Below are positions 57,401 to 64,000 of a DNA stretch of 64,000 bases, one piece after another; position 1 is the stretch's first letter, and every line of letters starts with the position of its first letter. This stretch comes from Nakaseomyces glabratus (lineage: Eukaryota > Ascomycota > Saccharomycetes > Saccharomycetales > Saccharomycetaceae), in NCBI RefSeq assembly GCF_010111755.1, contig NC_088963.1:310001-374000 (forward strand), given 5' to 3'. The notes below the pieces were generated by a model. The model was not told the DNA's origin. It worked only from the letters and a program-made list of their open reading frames with translations, and made no database searches. The translations under genes and the position numbers were made by a program.

Positions 57401-57657
57401 GCATAACCTTTGAAGTTCAAAGTCAGGTTCTTCACTTTAGTAGGTTTCAGAATCCTCAAAATCAAGGAACCTCTCAGGATCCCGGGGGGCTTATCGCTGT
57501 GATTCAAGTTCTCGAAATCCTGTAGAAAAACAACAGGCTCCGCCAACTTGATATATATCTGCACAGACGCGGTGGATGCCACCGGTTTGGCATCAGTTGG
57601 GATGGTCAAGTCCTTCCCTATGGGGAAAAGCGGCGAGTTAGAATCTGCAATGGGCAT
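54436..57657 (-). CDS. ALY2: Alpha-arrestin Aly2 (Art3)
   Basis: Aly2 is an adaptor for the ubiquitin ligase Rsp5 that directs trafficking of nutrient permeases such as Gap1 and Dip5. The 1,073-residue protein (1,046 in S. cerevisiae) begins with arrestin strands (VQIYIKLAEPVVFLQDFENL, SLILRILKPTKVKNLTLNFKGY). A Ser/Asn/His-rich insert splits the arrestin fold at about 125-340. The arrestin C-domain follows, to about 620. The long Ser-rich tail carries the Rsp5-binding PPTY near residue 759. Neighbours EXO70 and TAX4 fit YJL084C (ALY2) rather than the paralogue ALY1. Confidence 0.94.
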   Translation of the reverse strand: MPIADSNSPLFPIGKDLTIPTDAKPVASTASVQIYIKLAEPVVFLQDFENLNHSDKPPGILRGSLILRILKPTKVKNLTLNFKGYARTEWIEGIPPKKQEFAEINDIINHTWPFYQSSEHHHSHHAHSSTASSSPAASNATSNNSGSNTRTGTPGNEDSPVYKGTGAALYRPLPRSTSERALRTGATQSSTPTNFSPLKNNTVLRSKSKDNLDDFARKRVLSRASSHSTLTNNSFNSSSNNNNGHTLNKTLSPMSFLRRATSSNSAHAFGVNDTPSASHRNGASTPTHPAPTGSFISDILSGNFASPGDSTTHNHAGNSSHQVNSNNQSQQATADFDPVGENGTFQPGDYIYPFEQLIPQSYPETVKAEFGFVEYYLFVSLERHGPFKSNLTGRTPVNIIRTQSDNSVEESEPIIISRDWENALFYDIVIGSKDIVLDAFLPINFRLSPMEKLTLHRIRIYVTETMEYFCKNQKVHRIEPTKKFLLAEHKGPRVPGLPKDANYNKAKNMGNLLLDESSGDLVNKEFQYQLFVPSKFNNHQKIHPDTTYDNIKANHWIKICLRLSRVVGDKRKHYEISIDSPMRVLHKLCSHANTLLPSYESHLIFNKQNFTDSSSQKNRESTNDNELGLYHDSNIFFPKEVLMSPLLSPDVQALDVNTESIYNAPYRVIRHDEFDDSRHKSGNDPSANVFNSPTLKSNIYQPDSIQRELASPQAVPLSPMLSSLSLTDFHQSNPPDFESLEDQLSAATTRSNSPMILPKDPPTYKEATHNDPSGVVASASIPKIKLSHSQESLPINNKNLRIKGLTPFSDTASIDTLSNDSDIAAGFQFSSSPNLTHSLLRSHSPSMISLHTGENVKNTPRLDVSHDNMPSTIRDDRHFFNDISQILGDEAEENENHLKLSRTHESSNGEASARSSFDMSAINFRKDSVTAEPLLSNRNNSQISGIGNFAMPSKESLPLLGSPTDSSVDITALYDRNSAAWHPLQLEGEIPLSPIVSNESHSNMLFKANQRPNDDATNTSHDDMLTRDVNPTDDSSGGLSDTDHRRTSHIGEHEKPITNAAETHKNINAVDSI

Positions 57658-58396
57658 GTGTTTTCTCTCGTTACGCTAGAGCTGGAATTCCACTTTCTCG
57701 ACACTTTCTCAAATTATCAAAAGTCAACTGGTAAGTCACAGAGACGTCTAGCTTTATATAAAGAAGCAATATCTCGATTCTGTGACTAGTAACTGGATCA
57801 CCGATAATCGGTAGCTTATAATGATTGCAAAAAGAAAATTTCTGAAGAAAGACCCGAAGAGCCCTTTGTCGTCTGCTTCGAGATGAGGAAACACATGCGA
57901 AAGGGTTCCGATGATCACAAGATAAGCTAATGATGGTGGGTAGAACACCAAAGTTGATGTCCAGTGTCTCTCCCCCCGTTGCTACGGTCTATTACTATTG
58001 CTGCATCATAATTGAGGTATTTTTGAAGGGACTATCGTACCAATTATGCTGGGCCTAGGGCTAGTAGGGGGAGTGTCTAATAAGCCATAGGATAGAGCCA
58101 CACTATCAACCGACAAAAAATAGAGATTGTATACATTTCTAGTAAATATAGCTTTGTTCTAGGTACATTCTATATACTTAATAGCCCTTTTGACTATCTT
58201 TACCTTGGTAAGTCCCATCGGTTTGGAGCTCATCTCGGGCAGCTCGTACGTTTCTTAAAAAGCACAAAAAGGCCAACTATAGTAAGCCTTAAATCGATGA
58301 TACTGTGAGGACAGGTAGCAATTATACTTAAATTTATCCTTGGGAAACTATCGTTTCATCCTGGACGCTGATAATTTGAGAGCAAATTTTGGAACA
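57658..58396. promoter_or_regulatory. Divergent ALY2 / TAX4 upstream region
   Basis: This 739-bp region separates the two starts. TATATAAA near 57,754 is suited to ALY2 on the minus strand. A frame beginning at a TTG at 58,340 continues into TAX4, but the first ATG is at 58,397. No other recognisable element is seen. Confidence 0.55.
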
Positions 58397-61009
58397 ATGC
58401 ATATGCGGCTAAATAAACGGAGGAGGAACCATGTGCAGGAGCAGATGTCTGAGCTCCCGCAAGATGCCAAGAACGATTCACTTGCGGCAGCGCAGGTTAT
58501 CTTCAAACGGCATGCAGATAATGCGAACAGTACACCACCGTCGCCCGTAGGGCTAGATTCTGCTGGGCACCTGGATAAACAGGCTGATACCGCACAGAGA
58601 GTTCACAAGGTCGGCACTCCAAGTGGTACATCTAGCAGCCACAATAGTGGGAACGAGGGTATGCACAAGGTGACAAAGCCATTGGGAGAAAATACGGCAA
58701 CTACAGCTCCTATAGCAATAAAACAACCAGTGCGTGTGGTTAGGGCATCGCCAACAGCAATAGTATCACCTACTTCCCATACTCCGCTTGATGCAGCCAC
58801 TGCCGCAGCTAATGTAGTGGCAGAGAAGTCCAAAATCAGAACAACTCAACAGCAATTACAGGATAAGAAAAGGAGAGATATAGAAAATGCGCACCATGCA
58901 GCTTCTGCAGCCGCAGTCACTTCCTCTAATCTGGCTGTTGGGTCCCCTCCATCTCAATATATTCCTTCGGTGCCAACATTGAATGTAACATCCCCACAAA
59001 TGAGGAATAGTAGCCAGAATATAGATAGGAGATCAAAAAGTAATGAAGAAGCACATAATGGTCATGAGAAGATGATGAATTCGAGATCTAATTCGATAAA
59101 CTCGAGCACTATTAAGGGATCTGTGTCCGAACCCAATACGGTGACACCATTAAGACAGAACTCCCCCAGTAATATGGACGATATTATTCAAAAAATGGAA
59201 GCAGTTGATATTGATGAGGGTCGGAAAAACAGTTTTGTTATGAATGGGTCTGGTGACAGTGTGGATAGCCTTAAACCTAACGTTGTTAGACGGCCTATGA
59301 GAACACCATCAGGAAGGCGAGTACGACCCCCATCACCAATAGATAAAATAGGTAGTATTCAGGAGCCGCATTTAGAAAGTACCGGTTTCAATGATCAAAA
59401 CGACTTCTCTGAAATGTCATCTCTTATTGACGGGTCCTCATCAGAAGATATCACAAAAATAAGAGGCAGTGGTATCCGAGAGAGGTCACCAGTTGATGGA
59501 GTGGAACATGGAGGTATGTCAGTAAATATACCAATGCAGAGATCCTTATCGTCCGATGTCCTTTCACCTTCACAACAAGCAGCAATGGTAGCGGCGACCA
59601 AACTATCGCCGAGTACGCAGACTCTCCCTGTTGAAGAACTAGAGTATCTTGCTTCCACTGGTGATGTTTCTGCTTATAAGGCTCTAAATAAGATTAATGG
59701 AACTAATATGGCTTATAAGGGAACTATTCCAGACCTAATACCAAGTCGTGCAAGGGCTCAGAAGACAAGTAAATTGAAATTTAAAATATTCGGTGGTGGA
59801 AAAAATAGTGATAGAAGAAATAATGCTACACCTATTGGATATGACCCTGTAATGAATATCAGCACCGATTTTGGAGGTAAAAAAGTGGTTGAATCAAACC
59901 AGAATAATGTTAAATTTAAAACTACGATGCGCAGCCAGAAATATTTAGGAAATGATAATCTTGATGACAATGATCTCAGGACCCAGTATATTGATGACGA
60001 TGACGATGATGATGATTATGATAGTGCTTATGAAGATTTGGATTATTCTCGAGATGATAGTGAGGCTATGTATAAAGGCGACAGGGAATCGTCGAACCCT
60101 CGAAGTAACAGTTTGTTGCAAAGCAGTAGTTATTCTGGTAAGGTTGGTTTTAATAGTAACGCAAACAGCGGTACATCAATTAACAATTCTGGGAACGTAA
60201 GCAATTTGGATTATTCATTGAGAGATGGTGTAGCGGAGAAGAAGAAAAGTCGGAGAGATAAAATCAAGAAAAAACTGAAAAGCACGGCATCAGTTGTGCC
60301 ATATTACCCTCATTATGCGCTGACGCATTTAGCAAGTGGAGTAAGCACTGTAAACAGTAATTTAAACAATAGTAACAAGAACACTAAATGGTTCAATGAG
60401 GACAAGCCATGGAAGTCGCACAAGGATGTTGGCTTTGTCACAAGTCAAGAAAGGAAAAGGTATGAAGCTATGTGGGTTACTAACAGATATCTATATTTGA
60501 ATCTTTTGCCCTGGTGGCCGAAGGAAGAAGTAGAGAAAGATGAAGATGATAGTGCTAGTAACTTAAATAGTAATGCTAGCACCAATGTTGGGGGTGTATT
60601 GAGTGATGGTGATAATGAAGAAGACGATGTCACCCGATTCTTACTTTCCCTGCCGGCTGATGGACTGATGCTAAATCTAGTGGCTAAGGACATCTGGGAA
60701 CGGTCTAACTTGCCCAATGATCTGTTGAAACAGATCTATGACCTTGTTGACACCCGAAAGGATGGAACCTTGAACAGAGAATCCTTCCTAGTAGGAATGT
60801 GGCTCGTAGACCAATGTCTATACGGACGCAAACTGCCACAGGAGCTAGACCCGAAGATATGGGACAGCGTGGACCGCTGGGTGCTCAACGTTGTGAACTC
60901 TACCATGATGACCGCGCTCGAGAGAAAGCAGAAAAAGAAAATGATGAAGAAAGAGCTGAAGAACATCAAAAGAGAACAAAAACAAGCCATCGCAGAACAG
61001 CATAACTAA
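58397..61009 (+). CDS. TAX4: EH-domain protein Tax4/Irs4
   Basis: Tax4 and its paralogue Irs4 bind and activate the phosphatase Inp51, lowering PI(4,5)P2, and act in cell-wall integrity and autophagy. The ATG at 58397 gives 870 residues, much longer than Tax4 (604) or Irs4 (615); the excess lies in a Ser/Asn/Ala-rich N-terminal region. A run of nine Asp with one Tyr lies near 540-550. The block PYYPHYALTHLASGVSTVNS and the KRYEAMWVTNRYLYLN segment match the family. The C-terminal EH domain (about 755-845) has SNLPNDLLKQIYDLVDTRKD. The tail is Lys-rich. ALY2 and IML2 as neighbours indicate the YJL083W locus. Confidence 0.92.
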   Translation: MHMRLNKRRRNHVQEQMSELPQDAKNDSLAAAQVIFKRHADNANSTPPSPVGLDSAGHLDKQADTAQRVHKVGTPSGTSSSHNSGNEGMHKVTKPLGENTATTAPIAIKQPVRVVRASPTAIVSPTSHTPLDAATAAANVVAEKSKIRTTQQQLQDKKRRDIENAHHAASAAAVTSSNLAVGSPPSQYIPSVPTLNVTSPQMRNSSQNIDRRSKSNEEAHNGHEKMMNSRSNSINSSTIKGSVSEPNTVTPLRQNSPSNMDDIIQKMEAVDIDEGRKNSFVMNGSGDSVDSLKPNVVRRPMRTPSGRRVRPPSPIDKIGSIQEPHLESTGFNDQNDFSEMSSLIDGSSSEDITKIRGSGIRERSPVDGVEHGGMSVNIPMQRSLSSDVLSPSQQAAMVAATKLSPSTQTLPVEELEYLASTGDVSAYKALNKINGTNMAYKGTIPDLIPSRARAQKTSKLKFKIFGGGKNSDRRNNATPIGYDPVMNISTDFGGKKVVESNQNNVKFKTTMRSQKYLGNDNLDDNDLRTQYIDDDDDDDDYDSAYEDLDYSRDDSEAMYKGDRESSNPRSNSLLQSSSYSGKVGFNSNANSGTSINNSGNVSNLDYSLRDGVAEKKKSRRDKIKKKLKSTASVVPYYPHYALTHLASGVSTVNSNLNNSNKNTKWFNEDKPWKSHKDVGFVTSQERKRYEAMWVTNRYLYLNLLPWWPKEEVEKDEDDSASNLNSNASTNVGGVLSDGDNEEDDVTRFLLSLPADGLMLNLVAKDIWERSNLPNDLLKQIYDLVDTRKDGTLNRESFLVGMWLVDQCLYGRKLPQELDPKIWDSVDRWVLNVVNSTMMTALERKQKKKMMKKELKNIKREQKQAIAEQHN

Positions 61010-62050
61010 ATAGACATCTAGCAATTATATTATGTGTCGGTATAGCAATACTTGCCAGCATTAAATAACAATATAATCACTTACTTTCTATAATCTAATC
61101 ACATGATGGGTCAAAAATGACGTCATTTAAGTCCTTCACCTGTGGGTAGGAGCAAGACTCTGTTAGGATCAGGGATCTCCCCGCAAACATTTTCAGTCCA
61201 TCTTCCCTCAACAGAAACAGTAGCAGAACATTGATGAACTAGTTCATTACCCAATAGGGTAACACCTAGAGTCTATTGTAGTAGTGGCTTGGTGAAATTC
61301 CCGCACGACAATTGATCTGGAAGTTTAAAACATTATCCTGACCACAGAAAGCAGTGTACAGACTTTGAACAAGTATCAAGATCTACGGTTATTAGAGATT
61401 CGCTGCTTTTTCCTCAGAGAAGGAAGGTTATAAGAGACGGTCTGTACAGGCTGTACTGTGACACTAGTTGAGCAGCAAATATGCAACTAGTTCCCAGAAA
61501 GGGCTGCAGCTACGCAAAACTGGAAGATCAATTGTTCCTTTGGGATTACGCAAGATGTTCCGTACATTTGAAAGATGAAAAAATAGCTCCTTCCCTAGAG
61601 ATGTACGTACACGTAAACCTCTAAAGGAAAAAAAAGCAACATCTCTAACAAGAAAAGAGAATTAATAAAGAAGTGCAAAATTAGAGAACATCGAAATTGG
61701 ACAACCCTGTGCAACTCTTGGATGGGCATACTAAGTGGTCCTTGTCACTTTGGGACTTTAGACCAAAAATATCGCAGTCAAAGTCATCTATCAATGGCCC
61801 CCCCAGAGAAATGTTCTCTGATAAAATTGTGTCCCACCCGTCTACGCAGGGCCTAAAATAGGAAAAATGTGAAGTTGCAGCCTTAGCCCCGCTCCTCAGG
61901 TAGGAGTTATAAGTAATTTTCCAGATAAACCTCTATCTTTCAATATATATATTTACATTGTGGATTTTTTTGTAGTGTATACCCTTTGTGACCTTCTTGG
62001 AAATTACCTATATTTGTATACTGAAATATAAGAGGTAGTGAATAGTGGGA
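61010..62050. other. TAX4-IML2 intergenic region
   Basis: A spacer of 1.04 kb between two same-strand genes. CTAATCACATGATG near 61,095 resembles a Cbf1-type site, and TGACGTCA at 61,119-61,126 is a perfect CRE/ATF palindrome. The middle (61,130-61,560) has moderate GC but no recognisable gene. A run of AT-rich sequence with TATATATATTTA near 61,945 precedes IML2. Confidence 0.55.
61119..61126. promoter_or_regulatory. CRE-type palindrome TGACGTCA
   Basis: The perfect TGACGTCA palindrome is the site for yeast CRE-binding factors such as Sko1 and Aca1/Cst6. It lies about 110 bp downstream of the TAX4 stop and 925 bp upstream of IML2, so its target is unclear and a chance occurrence is possible. 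Confidence 0.3.
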
Positions 62051-64000
62051 ATGTTCAAAGTGTTTGGTGCACTGTCCGGGAAGGGCAGCAGTGACTCCAA
62101 TGGGAATTCCACCAGGAGTAGTATCAATGAGAAGAGGACCAAATTGATCCTGAAGGAGGCTAATGACTTCGAAATTGCGTTACGGGCCATGGACTATGTT
62201 CTGGATGACAGGACTGAGGAAGGCCTTGCACTGTTGAGGGAAAATGAGAAGGTTAATGGGCAGAATCAGACCATTACTGTCCTCGCCAGGGGTGTCATCG
62301 AATTCTTGCAAGCTACATTAAGTTTCGAGATGGAGGAGATCAAGAATGCTTCTAATACGCTGGCCAAAGCGGAGCAACTGTCGTGGAAGTCCCGTACTGA
62401 GGCTCAGAAATCGGGTATCAGGAATAGTTCTATCTACCCACCAGGTACTGTGTACGCAGTCACTTACACTGAGTCATGTCTCTTGCATGCCCTCTTGATG
62501 TTGTTTACTGAGAGTATGATGGATGCAGCAAAAGCATTACTTAAGCTGAGGAAAGCATATTCAATGCTTCATGAAATAATGGAAGTAGTCAAAAAGTCGG
62601 AATTGTCAAGAAAAGTTTCAAGTTCCTCTGCAGTGAGTATTCAATCAAATGGTAGTTTTGTTTCAGAAGAAGCTACATTTGTATCTGCAGATATTCCATA
62701 TCAGTTATCAGAGACCGAATCCAATGATCCCGAACTGTGGGCCTTTGCAGAGAAGATATATAAGATGAGGAAACTGCGGCTATCAGGGGCTCATATCGGT
62801 AACACACCTGCTATCTCAAGATTAAGGTCAGGATTAGGACTATCAGCTTCAAATAAATCGGAAGAGCTTGCAAATAGTGAACAATCAGTTCTGTCCGATG
62901 AAGCTGCTGAAAGACAGGCTACTATTGATGAATTTATCCATTCAGGTGTCAACCTGTGCTACGGTATTTTGCAAGTTGTTCTATCTTTAATTCCACCGGC
63001 TATCGGAGCTGTACTTTCTATAGTTGGGTTTAGAGGTTCACGTGAAGAAGGTTTAAGGCTAATTTGGAAGGCTACGAAAGACAGAAATGTTCACGGTTGC
63101 ATTGGTCTTCTTGGACTAATGTTTTATTATGATGGTCCATTCCAGTTTACCGATGTTGATTTCGATATACCACCTGCTCTAAGTAATACCAAAACTTCAG
63201 ACAGTGATACTGATCGTGATGGATCTATTTCAATCGATGAGATGGATGGGCATGCATTATTACATCCGGGACCTATCCTCGAAGAAGCACTTTTGCATGC
63301 AAGAGCATTATTTCCAAACAGTGCATTATGGTTACTAAATGAAGCTAGGATGCTATCAAGTAGAGGTAGACTTCCTGAGGCAATTGAATTGCTGGATTCC
63401 ATTGATGTAGAGTCTATCCATATGAGACAAGTAAAAGGTTTATTAGTATTTGATAAAGCTATCACATTGGTTCATATGCAGGAATATGAAAGAGCAGCTA
63501 CAAATTTGTTGTCCTTATTGAAAATCAGTGACTGGTCTCATGCATTTTACACTTATTTTGCTGGATGCTGTTATCTTGAAAACTGGAGAATGGCGCAGAT
63601 GGGATTTATCAAGGATGATAAGTTAGAATTTTATAGAGAAAAGGCTGAAGAGCTAATATTCAGTGCTCCAAAATTACTTGGGAAGAAGACGTTTAAGTCG
63701 AAAAATTTGCCATTGGACAGATTCATGTTGAGAAAGGTAGAGCAGTTTAAGGCTACACAAAAGAAGTTAGGCGTTAAAAATATTCTTGACGCTATTGGCA
63801 CTTCTCCTATTCGTGAAATTACTTATTTCTATAATGGGTATAATAGAATGAGTAAGAGTGATCTTGAAATTGCACAAAAGATGTTGACATCTTACCACAA
63901 TCCTGCTATTGACCAACATGATCCTGATCAAGAACTGATTAAAAACCTATTGTTATCTTTGACAATGAGAAGACTCGGTGATGTTGAGAGTGGTGTTAAA
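62051..64000 (+). CDS. IML2: Iml2/YKR018C-family protein (partial, runs off the window)
   Basis: Iml2 is needed to clear inclusion bodies of misfolded protein, with a link to lipid droplets and sterol metabolism. The frame is open from the ATG at 62051 to the last base, giving 650 codons of about 730 expected. Matches to yeast Iml2 include [39 protein letters not shown] and [16 protein letters not shown]. These fall in the TPR-like mitochondrial outer membrane protein Iml2/TTC39 domain. A Ser-rich insert lies near residues 190-215. Position after TAX4 equals YJL082W; the paralogue YKR018C sits beside IRS4. Confidence 0.96.
   Translation, partial: MFKVFGALSGKGSSDSNGNSTRSSINEKRTKLILKEANDFEIALRAMDYVLDDRTEEGLALLRENEKVNGQNQTITVLARGVIEFLQATLSFEMEEIKNASNTLAKAEQLSWKSRTEAQKSGIRNSSIYPPGTVYAVTYTESCLLHALLMLFTESMMDAAKALLKLRKAYSMLHEIMEVVKKSELSRKVSSSSAVSIQSNGSFVSEEATFVSADIPYQLSETESNDPELWAFAEKIYKMRKLRLSGAHIGNTPAISRLRSGLGLSASNKSEELANSEQSVLSDEAAERQATIDEFIHSGVNLCYGILQVVLSLIPPAIGAVLSIVGFRGSREEGLRLIWKATKDRNVHGCIGLLGLMFYYDGPFQFTDVDFDIPPALSNTKTSDSDTDRDGSISIDEMDGHALLHPGPILEEALLHARALFPNSALWLLNEARMLSSRGRLPEAIELLDSIDVESIHMRQVKGLLVFDKAITLVHMQEYERAATNLLSLLKISDWSHAFYTYFAGCCYLENWRMAQMGFIKDDKLEFYREKAEELIFSAPKLLGKKTFKSKNLPLDRFMLRKVEQFKATQKKLGVKNILDAIGTSPIREITYFYNGYNRMSKSDLEIAQKMLTSYHNPAIDQHDPDQELIKNLLLSLTMRRLGDVESGVK

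Overview
The window is nuclear DNA of a budding yeast of the family Saccharomycetaceae. The genes are compact and mostly intronless, the two introns seen use GTATGT and TACTAAC signals, and gene content and order match Saccharomyces cerevisiae over long runs. Single copies where S. cerevisiae keeps duplicate pairs point to a lineage that went through the whole-genome duplication. The spacing of the RDS2-type and CAT8-type zinc-cluster genes fits my memory of Nakaseomyces glabratus (Candida glabrata) chromosome M. That species call is an inference. There is no virus, transposon, CRISPR array or toxin gene.

Layout. (1) 1-19,620 follows the YPL137C-YPL126W order: GIP3 (partial), ISU1, RDS2, COX11, RPL5, SPO19, TAF14 (intron), TBF1, HHO1, NAN1. 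ODC1, which sits between ISU1 and RDS2 in S. cerevisiae, is absent. (2) 20,081-29,721 is a mosaic: RPS0 (701-nt intron), a GC-rich block with a probable RNA polymerase III gene, MNN5, SYP1 and one unrecognised gene. (3) 30,895-49,028 follows YMR276W-YMR282C: DSK2, FCP1, PGM3, an ATR1-type transporter, CAT8, GPI12, AEP2. (4) 49,477-64,000 follows YJL087C-YJL082W: TRL1, EXO70, ALY2, TAX4 and IML2 (cut by the window end).

Functional links. RDS2 and CAT8 are both regulators of gluconeogenesis and growth without glucose, and CAT8 has a perfect Mig1 repressor site. RPL5, RPS0, NAN1 and FCP1 serve ribosome production and transcription; RPL5 carries paired Rap1 sites and NAN1 a PAC element. TBF1 encodes a TTAGGG-binding factor, and its 8-bp motif recurs in its own promoter and four times upstream of DSK2. 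SPO19 keeps middle-sporulation elements.

Most notable. The best candidate for something undescribed is a minus-strand RNA polymerase III transcript of about 585 nt at 21,819-22,405, with A box, B box and a T8 terminator in a GC-rich island; it may be an SRP-RNA-like or RNase-P-like RNA. A weaker B-box signal followed by a T5 terminator lies between CAT8 and GPI12. Minisatellite-like repeats sit in the ISU1 promoter and inside its mitochondrial presequence. I found no novel multi-gene system.
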